A stretch of 32,104 nucleotides of DNA from an uncultured Burkholderiales bacterium. Its GTDB lineage: Bacteria; Pseudomonadota; Gammaproteobacteria; Burkholderiales; Burkholderiaceae. The position numbers and the translations under genes are program-made. Numbering within the stretch: the first letter of the stretch is position 1; each line of letters opens with the position of its first letter. The stretch spans positions 1-32,104 of the forward strand of contig CALBEV010000065.1 of assembly GCA_937891045.1 (NCBI GenBank). The letters run 5' to 3'. The notes below the pieces were generated by a model. It saw only the letters and a list, made by a program, of their open reading frames with translations. It did no database searches and was not told where the DNA came from. Of this stretch, positions 1-6,936 are shown piece by piece.

Positions 1-100
1 TTGACTGCTGGGCATGGTGTTGTCTCGCAATATTCAATATATGAACCTTCTAAAGGTTAACGAATTATCATTTGGCAGGACTTGAATTAATTTAAATCAT

Positions 101-115
101 TGATGATTATCATGA
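101..115. promoter_or_regulatory. Candidate Fur-like operator in AT-rich leader
   Basis: The 257 nt before the first gene hold no gene and are AT-rich. Positions 101-115 read TGATGATTATCATGA and match the 7-1-7 Fur consensus TGATAATNATTATCA at 12 of 14 fixed positions. An outer perfect 8-bp inverted repeat, TAAATCAT at 93-100 and ATGATTTA at 112-119, overlaps it. The site is about 140 nt before the hydrolase start at 258. No convincing -35/-10 pair was found, so an operator role is an inference from sequence shape. Confidence 0.3.
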
Positions 116-257
116 TTTATGAAAGCAGTGCTGAAATATGTAAAGTTCAATGCATTCATATTGTGAACTTAAATCTTGATTTTCTAGGGTTTTTCAGCAT
201 GGGTCACCAACCCGCTTATGGTCGAATTTCTGCATCCATCAACGCAAGGAGGCTTTC

Positions 258-1184
258 ATGAAATGGTTATCTGCATTGGGTTCACGCTGGCTGTGGGGGG
301 CTTTGTTGCTCTGTGTATCGGCACTGAATCCCGTGGTTGCGCAAAATTTCAAATCGGGTTCATTCACCACCAGTGACGGTGTGAAGATCAACTACCTCGA
401 AGCTGGCAAAGGCCCTGTCATGGTGTTGATTCCGGGGTGGTCACAAACAGCCGCTCAATTCAAACACCAGTTAACGGGACTGAGCGACAAATTCCATGTG
501 TATGCCTTGGACATGCGTGGGCATGGCGATTCAGAGAAACCCAATCATGGCTATCGCATTCATCGCTTGTCCGCCGATGTGCGTGAGTTTTTGGTTGGCA
601 AGAATTTGAAAAATGTGGTGCTGGGTGGGCATTCCATGGGGTGCTCCGTCATCTGGGGCTATTGGGAACTGTATGGCGGTGACCGCATTTCGAAGTTGCT
701 GTTGATCGACCAAATGCCCATGATCACCGCGAACCCAGCATGGTCTGAGCAGGAAAAACAAGATGCTGGTGCGATCTTTGACGGCAAGTCGCTGTATGAC
801 ACGGCCAACGCGTTGGCCGGTCCCGATGGTGTCCAAGTCACCGAGGGCTTCATCACCGGCATGTTCACGATGAATTTTTCACGCGATGAAGTCAAGTGGG
901 CCATTGAGCAAAACTTGAAATTCCCACGCAAGCATGCAGCAGCCTTGCTGTATGACCATGCCACCAACGATTGGCGCGACATCATTCCCCGCATCAATGT
1001 GCCTACTTTGCTTGTTGGTGCCAAAACCAGTCTGGTAAGTTGGAAGTCTGTGCAGTGGGAAGCCAGCGTGATCAAAGGATCCCGGGTTGAAATCTTTGAA
1101 GAAAACGAGGGTGGCAACCACATGATGTTCCACGAGAACCCCACCAAATTCAATCAACTGGTCAAGGACTTCGCGGCCAAATAA
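258..1184 (+). CDS. Secreted alpha/beta-fold hydrolase
   Basis: A 308-residue serine hydrolase of the alpha/beta-fold superfamily; the substrate cannot be told. Residues 1-28 form a signal peptide (basic start, hydrophobic core, cleavage near VVAQ), so it should act in the periplasm or outside. The nucleophile elbow is GGHSMG with Ser126. The oxyanion segment is IPGW (about 58-61) and the catalytic His is in GGNHMMFHENP (His288). The usual acid after strand 7 is not obvious (the segment reads LLVGAKTSLVS); Asp151 after strand 6 could serve instead. The start is well supported by AAGGAGG 8 nt upstream of ATG. The gene is followed by an intrinsic terminator. A possible Fur-like site upstream hints at iron control, which is unproven. 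Confidence 0.85.
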   Translation: MKWLSALGSRWLWGALLLCVSALNPVVAQNFKSGSFTTSDGVKINYLEAGKGPVMVLIPGWSQTAAQFKHQLTGLSDKFHVYALDMRGHGDSEKPNHGYRIHRLSADVREFLVGKNLKNVVLGGHSMGCSVIWGYWELYGGDRISKLLLIDQMPMITANPAWSEQEKQDAGAIFDGKSLYDTANALAGPDGVQVTEGFITGMFTMNFSRDEVKWAIEQNLKFPRKHAAALLYDHATNDWRDIIPRINVPTLLVGAKTSLVSWKSVQWEASVIKGSRVEIFEENEGGNHMMFHENPTKFNQLVKDFAAK

Positions 1185-1208
1185 ACACGCATGGTTTTTT
1201 CAGGGGGC

Positions 1209-1246
1209 AACTGCGCAATCTGCCTTGGTAGCTTGCGCAGTTTTTT
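1209..1246 (+). terminator. Intrinsic terminator after the secreted hydrolase
   Basis: A perfect 10-bp stem, AACTGCGCAA (1209-1218) and TTGCGCAGTT (1233-1242), with a 14-nt loop runs directly into a T tract that ends at 1246. It ends only 14 nt before the GTG start of the E1 alpha gene, and the GAGG of that gene's ribosome site follows the T tract immediately. No promoter fits between them, so it may act as an attenuator. Confidence 0.8.
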
Positions 1247-1260
1247 GAGGAATTCATGCT

Positions 1261-2259
1261 GTGGATTTGTTGAGCCTTTACGAAGTGATGCTGCGCATCC
1301 GAGCATTTGAGAATGCAGCAGAGCGGGCCAGTCAGGGCGGCGTACAAGCGTTTGGCCAATCGGCCACGTCTGCCGCCTATGTGCGTGGGCCACTGCATCT
1401 GTCAACCGGTCAAGAAGCTGTCGCAGCAGGCGTGTGTGCGCATTTACAAAAGGCAGATTTGTTGACGTCCACACACCGTGGCCATGGGCACACCTTGGCC
1501 AAGGGTGCTGACCCGACAAAAATGATGTGCGAGTTGTTTGGCAAAGCAACCGGCACCAATGGCGGCAAGGGGGGCTCAATGCACATCGCTGATTTTGAAG
1601 TGGGGATGCTGGGTGCCAATGGCGTGGTGGGCGCTGGCATCACCATTGCTGTGGGTGCTGCCCATGCCCTCAAACTTCAGAAGAAAAAGCTGATCGTGGT
1701 GTGCTTCTTTGGCGACGGAGCCATCAATCGCGGGCCGTTTTTAGAAGGCCTCAACTGGGCTCAGGTTTTTCAATTGCCAATTCTTTTTGTCTGCGAAGAC
1801 AACCGAATCTCTGCAACCACCGTCTCAGCGTCCGTGACCGGCGGGGACGGCGTGTCCAGTCGAGCGCAAAGCTTGGGCCTGGCGTCGACCCAAGTGGATG
1901 GCAACGATGTGCTGGACGTCAGCAACCATGCCAAGGCCTTGATCGACAAGGTGAGGGCCACCAGCCAACCGCATTTGTTGCATGCCGTGACCTATCGGCT
2001 CAAGGGTCATGTTTCGGTTGACAAAGCCTTGTACCGCCCGGCCGATGAATTGAGCAAGGCCTGGGAGAAAGAACCTTTGCGCTTTGCCAAAGGCTTGCTG
2101 CTAGAGCGCGGTCACGCCGCCGCAGAACTCGATGCGTTGGAAGCGCAAGTGAACCAGCTATTGGATGAGGCCACGCAATCTGCAAAGGATGCCCCGTGGC
2201 CATTGGCCGAGGCTGCTTTTTCGGACGTGGCTGATTGTGCAGAGGGCGTGTGGTTTTGA
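1261..2259 (+). CDS. Thiamine-diphosphate 2-oxoacid dehydrogenase E1, alpha subunit
   Basis: A 332-residue E1 alpha subunit of the pyruvate/acetoin/branched-chain 2-oxoacid dehydrogenase family, which decarboxylates a 2-oxo acid or acyloin on thiamine diphosphate. Visible motifs are THRGHGH (71-77), GGKGGSMHIAD (101-111), the ThDP motif beginning GDGAINRG (151-158) and ending at Asn181, and the phosphorylation-loop-like YRLKGH...YRP (245-260). The common GxFHE after the GDG motif reads GPFLEG, so His is replaced by Leu. The start is GTG with GAGG about 10 nt upstream; an ATG at 1256 is out of frame and closes quickly. The gene is coupled to the E1 beta gene. No E2 or E3 subunit lies in the window, so the acyl acceptor and substrate are unknown; acetoin-type chemistry is one option. 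Confidence 0.88.
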   Translation: MDLLSLYEVMLRIRAFENAAERASQGGVQAFGQSATSAAYVRGPLHLSTGQEAVAAGVCAHLQKADLLTSTHRGHGHTLAKGADPTKMMCELFGKATGTNGGKGGSMHIADFEVGMLGANGVVGAGITIAVGAAHALKLQKKKLIVVCFFGDGAINRGPFLEGLNWAQVFQLPILFVCEDNRISATTVSASVTGGDGVSSRAQSLGLASTQVDGNDVLDVSNHAKALIDKVRATSQPHLLHAVTYRLKGHVSVDKALYRPADELSKAWEKEPLRFAKGLLLERGHAAAELDALEAQVNQLLDEATQSAKDAPWPLAEAAFSDVADCAEGVWF

Positions 2260-3230
2260 AAACAGCCATGACCTATGCCCAAGCTGCGGCGCACAGCTTG
2301 AGTCTGTCCATGGACAAGGACAATGCCATCGTCGCCTTGGGCGAAGACCTCGGCCGCGGCGGGGTGTTCAGTCAATACCAAGGATTGCGCGACAAATTTG
2401 GCCCCGATCGCGTGATAGACACACCGATTTCTGAGGCAGGCATTGCGGGTGCTGCTGTTGGCATGGCACTGGCGGGTATGAGGCCCGTGGTTGAAATGCG
2501 TGTCATTGATTTCGCACTGTGTGCGATTGATGAGATCGTCAACCAAGCCGCCAAAAACAGGTACATGTTTGGTGGCCAAGGCCGCGTACCGGTGCTGTTT
2601 CGCATGCCAATTGGTTTGTGGTCGGGTTCGGCTGCGCAGCATTCGCAGTCTTTGGAGTCTTGGTTCACCCATGTGCCAGGCCTCACAGTGATCGCGCCTG
2701 CCACCGCCCAAGACAACTTCGACTTGTTTCAAGCCGCATTGACCTTGCCCGATCCAGTGCTGTACCTGGAGCACAAAGAACTGTGGTCCCTGCAAGGCGA
2801 GGTGGATACGCAAAACACCTTGGCCATCGGCAAGGCGCGATGCATGCAACAGGGTGAGCATCTCACCTTGGTGACCTGGTCGGCGGCGGTTCACCGTTGT
2901 GTGAGCGCTTGTGCGCAAGTGGCCCAGCAAGGTGTGTCGGTGGAGTTGATCGACCTGCGTTCTCTGTGGCCATGGGACAAAGAAATGGTTTACCGCTCTG
3001 CTGCTCGCACCGGCCAATTGTTGGTGGTGCACGATGCGGTTCAAGTCAGCGGATTCGGTGCGGAAGTGGCTGCCAGCACGGCCCAAGCCACAGGATGTCG
3101 AATCCATCGTTTGGGTGCACCGCGCATCCCGGTGGGCTATTCGCCGCCGCTTGAAGACCAGACACGCATCAGCGTGGACGCCATCGCACAAACCATTTTG
3201 CAACTCGTGGGTGAAACCCATGTCGCCTAG
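2256..3230 (+). CDS. 2-oxoacid dehydrogenase E1, beta subunit
   Basis: About 324 residues forming the partner of the preceding E1 alpha; the two should make an alpha2beta2 enzyme. Family signatures are TYAQA near the N terminus, a central GEDLGRGGVFSQYQGL-like segment, PISEAGIAGAAVGMALAG, and a C-terminal transketolase domain with a VVHDAVQVSGFGAEVAA segment. Several starts are possible: TTG 2235, GTG 2250, TTG 2256 and ATG 2268. I chose TTG 2256 because AGAGGG (2241-2246) sits 9 nt before it and it overlaps the alpha stop as TTGA; ATG 2268 fits family N termini equally well. The gene overlaps the SDR gene by 11 nt. Function is clear at family level; the substrate is not. Confidence 0.87.
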   Translation: MKTAMTYAQAAAHSLSLSMDKDNAIVALGEDLGRGGVFSQYQGLRDKFGPDRVIDTPISEAGIAGAAVGMALAGMRPVVEMRVIDFALCAIDEIVNQAAKNRYMFGGQGRVPVLFRMPIGLWSGSAAQHSQSLESWFTHVPGLTVIAPATAQDNFDLFQAALTLPDPVLYLEHKELWSLQGEVDTQNTLAIGKARCMQQGEHLTLVTWSAAVHRCVSACAQVAQQGVSVELIDLRSLWPWDKEMVYRSAARTGQLLVVHDAVQVSGFGAEVAASTAQATGCRIHRLGAPRIPVGYSPPLEDQTRISVDAIAQTILQLVGETHVA

Positions 3231-3963
3231 AAAAGCGGTTGTCACGGGTGCTGCCAGTGGCATCGGCCGGGCCACCTTGTGGCGATTGGCCCAGGATGGG
3301 TATGCCGTCATCGGCATGGACAAAGACGCCGAGGGTTTGCAAGCCATCACCGAAGCAGCAAAGCCGTTGTCGCTGTCCATCACGTGCATGGTGTTGGATG
3401 TGGCGGACGAGACGCAGGTGGTGCAGTCCATGGCGCTGGCCTTTGAGCGCTTGGGCCCACTGGATGCGCTGGCCACCTGTGCCGGGGTGGTCAACGCCAC
3501 CCCCTTTGGCGAGTTGTCAGTGAAAGATTTCCAGCAGACCTACAACACCAATGTGGTGGGCACGTTTTTGTGCATTCGCGAAGCGGCCAAATACATGACC
3601 CAAGGTTCGCGCATTTGCACCATCGGCAGTGTGGCCGGTATGCGAGGCGGCGAGCTTTTTGGCACGGCGGCTTATGCGGCCAGCAAGGGCGCGGTACTGG
3701 CCTTGACGAAAAGCGCGGCCCGGGCCTTGGCGAACAAAGGCATCAGTGTCAATTGCGTGGTGCCCGGGCCGACACAAACACCCATGATCGAGGCCATGTG
3801 GCTTGATGAAAACAAGCGTGCCATTGTCGAGAATGCCTCGTTGCAAAAACGCGCTGCTTCGCCCGATGAATTGGCCTGTAGCGTGGCTTTTTTACTTTCC
3901 TCCCAAGCCTCCAATATCTCTGGCTCCACCTTGGTCAGCGATGGCGGCATCATGATGTATTGA
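3220..3963 (+). CDS. SDR-family NAD(P)-dependent dehydrogenase
   Basis: A 247-residue classical short-chain dehydrogenase. The Rossmann glycine motif is TGAASGIG (9-16), the catalytic Ser is near 137 (TIGSVAG), and the Tyr-Lys pair is Tyr152/Lys156 in YAASK. The C terminus SGSTLVSDGG is typical. The usual NNAG is changed to TCAG, a tolerated variant. The ATG at 3220 lies inside the end of the E1 beta gene (11-nt overlap), so the two are almost certainly co-translated. A longer frame extends upstream but only through E1 beta coding sequence. Likely role: oxidising or reducing a hydroxy/keto intermediate of the same catabolic route; the substrate is unknown. Confidence 0.88.
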   Translation: MSPRKAVVTGAASGIGRATLWRLAQDGYAVIGMDKDAEGLQAITEAAKPLSLSITCMVLDVADETQVVQSMALAFERLGPLDALATCAGVVNATPFGELSVKDFQQTYNTNVVGTFLCIREAAKYMTQGSRICTIGSVAGMRGGELFGTAAYAASKGAVLALTKSAARALANKGISVNCVVPGPTQTPMIEAMWLDENKRAIVENASLQKRAASPDELACSVAFLLSSQASNISGSTLVSDGGIMMY

Positions 3964-4991
3964 CCCATGAAACATACTCACCAATCAGCCAGGCGCCATC
4001 TTCTGAAAATGCACTGGGTGCGTCCGTAGCGCCTTTTGTCATCACTTCGGCCCGGGCGCAAAACGCGCCCATCAAAATGAAATGGGCCAACAACGTCCCA
4101 GTGACACACCCTTCAACGGTTCGGATTGCAGAGGCGGTGCAAGCCATCAAAACCGAGAGCCAAGGACGTGTCGATATTCAAGTGTTTCCCAACAATCAAT
4201 TGGGCGGTGACACCGACATGTTGTCGCAAGTTCGCTCGGGGGCCATTGATTTCTTCCCCTTGTCAGGCATTATTTTGACGTCCTTGGTGCCTGTGGCAGG
4301 CATCAATGGCTTGGCTTTTGTGTTCAAAGATGACGCCAATGTGTGGGCTGCCATGGACGGCGATCTGGGGGCCTATGTGCGTCAGGCCATTTCCAAAGTG
4401 AATTTGCATGCCTTCGAACTCTGTTTGGACAACGGGTTTCGCAACATCACCACCTCCACCCGCCCAATTCACAAACCAGAAGACCTCAAGGGATTGAAGA
4501 TCCGTGTTCCGGTGAGTCCTTTGTGGACATCCATGTTCAAGGCGCTTGATGCTGCCCCTGCATCCATCAATTTCAGCGAGGTGTACTCAGCCCTTCAAAC
4601 CAAAATTGTCGAGGGTCAGGAGAACCCCTTGTCCATCATCGAAATGGCCAAGCTGTATGAGGTTCAGAAATACTGCTCCATGACCTCCCACATGTGGGAT
4701 GGCCAATGGGTGCTGGCCAATCAACGCCGGTGGAAGTCTTTGCCACAGGATGCGCAGGCCTTGATCAGCAAACACCTGAGACAGGCCGCCCTGCTGCAAA
4801 GAGGGGACATGTTCAAGCTGAACAACAGCGTGCAAGCGAAACTCCAGGCCCATGGCGTGGTGTTCAATTTCCCTGATCGCTCGCGTTTCAAAGAAGCGCT
4901 AGCGAAAGCGGGTTTCTATCAAGAATGGCGCAAAAAATTTGGCGAACAACCCATGGCCTTGTTAGAAAAATACACGGGCAAGCTGGCTTGA
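3960..4991 (+). CDS. TRAP transporter solute-binding protein (DctP type), signal peptide frameshifted
   Basis: A periplasmic solute receptor of a TRAP transporter: mature part from about QNAPIKMKWANN to the end, with typical DctP segments (FPNNQLGGDTDMLSQV, LKGLKIRVP, VYSALQTKIVEGQENP). The open frame starts at TTG 3960 and has no sensible signal start. In another frame, ATG 3967 encodes MKHTHQSARRHLLK, a good Tat n-region, but stops at 4029. The hydrophobic part (LGASVAPFVITSARAQ) lies in the long frame. Adding one A to the AAAA run at 4006-4009 would join them into a normal Tat signal. So the gene is either a recent frameshift pseudogene or affected by a sequencing error. Membrane subunits (DctQ/M) are absent nearby. 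It is the last gene of the E1/SDR operon and probably binds that route's substrate, likely a carboxylate. Confidence 0.85.
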   Translation: MTHETYSPISQAPSSENALGASVAPFVITSARAQNAPIKMKWANNVPVTHPSTVRIAEAVQAIKTESQGRVDIQVFPNNQLGGDTDMLSQVRSGAIDFFPLSGIILTSLVPVAGINGLAFVFKDDANVWAAMDGDLGAYVRQAISKVNLHAFELCLDNGFRNITTSTRPIHKPEDLKGLKIRVPVSPLWTSMFKALDAAPASINFSEVYSALQTKIVEGQENPLSIIEMAKLYEVQKYCSMTSHMWDGQWVLANQRRWKSLPQDAQALISKHLRQAALLQRGDMFKLNNSVQAKLQAHGVVFNFPDRSRFKEALAKAGFYQEWRKKFGEQPMALLEKYTGKLA

Positions 4992-5032
4992 TTGATGGCG
5001 CATCCCGGGAATGCATACTGACCTAGAAGCGC

Positions 5033-5428
5033 TTATTGAATCAATGTCATTCCAGCATGTTTGGCTGGACTGACATCAAACGTCAAGGTTTCTGTGCAAC
5101 CTGCATCAATGGCGCTGCGGTGAATCAAACAATCGGCGAAATCGGCTTTCCCGGCTTTGAATAAGCTCAGGGCACGTGCGATTTGCTCGGGGCGTTCAAG
5201 CACAAAGGTCTTTGCACGCATCATGATTTCAATGGCTTGAGTGACTTGTGCGTTGCTGAGGTCATAGCAACTGGTCAGAACCCAGTACAGCTCAACCACG
5301 CTGATGTTGGAGACAAAGCCAGGGTTGCTGGCATCCAATGATTCGATGAGTTTGGTGGCTTTGAGGGCTTGCTTGGCGTCATCTTGCATGATGTAGCGAA
5401 CCAAGACATTGGTGTCCAAGCCTTTCAT
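5033..5428 (-). CDS. vapC: VapC-type PIN-domain toxin
   Basis: A 131-residue PIN-domain ribonuclease. The acidic tetrad is visible: Asp5 in GLDTNVLVRY, Glu46 in SVVELYWVL, and Asp96/Asp99 in KADFADCLI. Family toxins cleave RNA using Mg2+, often tRNA or rRNA. The start overlaps the stop of the antitoxin gene by 4 nt (5425-5428), the usual antitoxin-first layout on this strand. It points towards the TRAP gene, tail to tail. It appears complete, and all catalytic residues remain, so an active module is likely. Confidence 0.9.
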   Translation of the reverse strand: MKGLDTNVLVRYIMQDDAKQALKATKLIESLDASNPGFVSNISVVELYWVLTSCYDLSNAQVTQAIEIMMRAKTFVLERPEQIARALSLFKAGKADFADCLIHRSAIDAGCTETLTFDVSPAKHAGMTLIQ

Positions 5429-5667
5429 TTGGCAGATGCCCCGCGTTTGGCGATGGCTTGGTTTATGGCTTTAATTGAAATGGTTTTTTTCGGAATTCCA
5501 AACAAACCTTTGAGCTCTGTGACGTCACTGGTGTTGGCTATCAATTCAAACCTGCCTGGTGCAATTTGAACAAACTCCACCCTGTCCCCGGTGTCAAGTT
5601 GGAGTTCGTTTCGCACAGCAATCGGTATGGTGATTTGGCCTTTTGAGGTGAGGGTGGCGGTGGACAT
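5425..5667 (-). CDS. vapB: AbrB/MazE-type antitoxin of the VapBC pair
   Basis: An 80-residue SpoVT/AbrB-fold DNA-binding antitoxin. The swapped-hairpin motif is TLTSKGQITIP followed by VRNELQLDTGDRVEF, filling residues 5-35. The C-terminal part (LKGLFGIPKKTIS and on) should wrap the toxin. AAGGAG lies 6 nt upstream of the ATG. It is translationally coupled to vapC by a 4-nt overlap. An inverted repeat just upstream (5682-5701) is the likely site for autorepression by the VapBC complex. Confidence 0.9.
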   Translation of the reverse strand: MSTATLTSKGQITIPIAVRNELQLDTGDRVEFVQIAPGRFELIANTSDVTELKGLFGIPKKTISIKAINQAIAKRGASAK

Positions 5668-5681
5668 GGTCTGCTCCTTAT

Positions 5682-5701
5682 TCCTTACTTCATTGTAAGG
5701 A
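5682..5701. promoter_or_regulatory. Inverted repeat, probable vapBC operator
   Basis: TCCTTAC (5682-5688) and GTAAGGA (5695-5701) form a perfect 7-bp inverted repeat around 6 nt, 15-34 nt upstream of the antitoxin start. A further TCCTTA at 5675-5680 overlaps the ribosome site. AbrB-type antitoxins usually bind such palindromes to repress their own operon, which is the basis of the call. Confidence 0.45.
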
Positions 5702-5813
5702 GACTTCCGCCGTCAGGCAATAGCAAACCACAAGGTCCGAATGCTGTGGGCTGTTCCCGCAATTTCACCAGCTATGCAAGGTGGATCACCTGGTAACGGA
5801 AAATCATGAGCCG

Positions 5814-6147
5814 CTAAATGTTCTCTGCCAGCAACTCCGCCACCCCGTCACTCAACGCCACCTCAACCCGCAACTGCCCCCGCGTCATCCCCACAAACAA
5901 CTTCCGCGCATTCACCCGCGTCAGTTCCTCAAAACCTTCATGGGCGCTGCACGCTTCAACGAGCCCTTCAGGCGTGCTGCCGCCGCAGCTGATGGCCGAT
6001 GTCTTTGGGCTTGTCTTGGCCATAGAGTTTCAGCGGCAGCGCTTGGCTGCTGAACACGCCACCCGCAGCATCTCCAGCAACGCCAGCTCTCTGGCGAACC
6101 CACCTTGCAGGGTGGGCGCGGGAAGGAGGCGGGGGTGGATGAGGGCC
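5814..6147 (-). pseudogene. Remnant of a UvrD/Rep-type helicase gene
   Basis: Read on the minus strand, this stretch holds three protein-like fragments in different frames. The first is an N-terminal-like piece, ALIHPRLLPAP...GGFARELALLEML (6147 to about 6065). The second is a short piece containing FSSQALPLKLYGQDKPK (about 6050-6000). The third is a C-terminal piece (to the stop at 5814) containing NARKLFVGMTRGQL, which resembles helicase motif VI of UvrD-like enzymes. The ATG expected at the first fragment is AGG here. The pieces add up to far less than a helicase, so most of the middle is deleted. Assignment rests mainly on the VGMTRGQ motif. The 5' piece is duplicated at 6821-6903. Confidence 0.5.
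6065..6147. repeat. 83-bp direct repeat, copy 1
   Basis: This is identical at 76 of 83 positions to 6821-6903 in the same orientation, 756 bp away. The differences cluster in a 4-base block and in the loop of a small hairpin. That hairpin (CCCACC 6099-6104, GGTGGG 6111-6116) has an intact stem and a changed loop relative to copy 2. On the minus strand the repeat encodes the N-terminal-like piece of the decayed helicase gene. The two copies bracket the DUF433/DUF5615 toxin-antitoxin pair. Confidence 0.9.
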
Positions 6148-6259
6148 CTAGGAGGTCTATTATGGAAACAAAGTATGCTTGTTAACGATGAATTCATTTG
6201 GTTGATAAAACCATTTGATTTTGCAAGATGTTGTGACTTGTTGAATATTGGAGTTCGAT

Positions 6260-6478
6260 ATGGATCGCATTACTTTAGAGCCTGGAAAGCGCGGTGGCAG
6301 GCCTTGTATCCGAGGGCTGAGAATTTCGGTGTACGACGTACTCTCCATGTTGTCTGGCGGCATGTCGCAGGAAGAGGTTCTTGAAGATTTTCCAGAACTA
6401 ACCAAAGACGATATTTTGGCCGTCTTGTCTTATGCGGCAGATCGTGAACATCAAGTTCATTCTTTTATGGTGCAATGA
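6260..6478 (+). CDS. DUF433 antitoxin
   Basis: A 72-residue DUF433 protein. The family motif GGRPCIRGLRISVYDVLSML (12-31) is followed by GGMSQEEVLEDFPELTKDDI, the helix-turn-helix-like part. GGAG at 6250-6253 places the start at ATG 6260; the TTG at 6248 is too close to that site. Its stop overlaps the toxin ATG as ATGA. DUF433 proteins are known partners of DUF5615 PIN-like toxins, and the antitoxin-first order fits. The gene and its AT-rich leader differ in base composition from the GC-rich flanking repeats. Confidence 0.85.
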   Translation: MDRITLEPGKRGGRPCIRGLRISVYDVLSMLSGGMSQEEVLEDFPELTKDDILAVLSYAADREHQVHSFMVQ

Positions 6479-6813
6479 AACTACTGCTCGACGAAAACCC
6501 ATCTCGTCGGCTCGTGCCTTTTTTGCAGCACGAATTTCCGGGCTCATCACAAGTGACTTTGCTTGGTTTGGAATCAGCTTCTGATCAAGAAATTTGGAAT
6601 CGTGCAAAACAGGACGGCTATGTTGTTGTAACCAAAGACGCAGATTTTCAAGAGTTGTCATTGGTTTGGGGTGCTCCCCCCCAAGTTATTCGCTTGCGAA
6701 CGCCCAATCTCAATAGATCAGCCGTATTGAAGATCTTGCTCGACCATACAGAGCAAATTCACCATGCCTTTGAAATTGAAGGCATGTCCTCTGTTGAGTT
6801 GATTCAAAACTAA
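6475..6813 (+). CDS. DUF5615 PIN-like toxin
   Basis: A 112-residue PIN-like (Mut7-C type) protein, the putative ribonuclease toxin of the pair. Visible are LLLDEN at the N terminus (Asp6, Glu7), the DQEIW segment (Asp37), and VVTKDADFQE with Asp55 and Asp57. Together these form the acidic pocket of the family. The length is normal. It is coupled to the DUF433 gene through ATGA. Repeat copy 2 begins 8 nt after the stop, so the cassette fits closely between the two repeats. Confidence 0.85.
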   Translation: MKLLLDENPSRRLVPFLQHEFPGSSQVTLLGLESASDQEIWNRAKQDGYVVVTKDADFQELSLVWGAPPQVIRLRTPNLNRSAVLKILLDHTEQIHHAFEIEGMSSVELIQN

Positions 6814-6820
6814 TTAACAA

Positions 6821-6903
6821 GCAGCATCTCCAGCAACGCCAGCTCGTGTGCGAACCCACCTTGCTTGGTGGGCGCGGGGAGGAGGCGGGGGTGGATGAGG
6901 GCC
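6821..6903. repeat. 83-bp direct repeat, copy 2
   Basis: Second copy of the repeat at 6065-6147 (76/83 identical). On the minus strand it carries an ATG (6905-6903) followed by a 27-codon N-terminal-like piece (ALIHPRLLPAPTKQGGFAHELALLEML), which then runs into cassette sequence and a stop. The hairpin CCCACC (6855-6860) / GGTGGG (6867-6872) is kept. It could be a duplicated gene start or a structured repeat family. Confidence 0.9.
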
Positions 6904-6936
6904 ATGGGGGAGTGAACACAGCATGGCGGTGCTTTT

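Noticed and set aside
2112..3500. Long minus-strand open frame (462 codons) across E1 beta and the SDR gene
   Set aside because: It lies antisense to two well-identified genes and shows no domain, only low-complexity His/Gln/Arg-rich sequence.
5818..6384. Plus-strand open frame of 188 codons across the helicase remnant and the DUF433 start
   Set aside because: It covers the antisense of protein-like fragments and the AT-rich leader; composition is low-complexity and it overlaps the DUF433 gene.
6065..6903. Integron attC sites flanking the toxin-antitoxin cassette
   Set aside because: The 83-bp repeats contain a hairpin but lack RYYYAAC and GTTRRRY ends, and no integrase gene is in the window.
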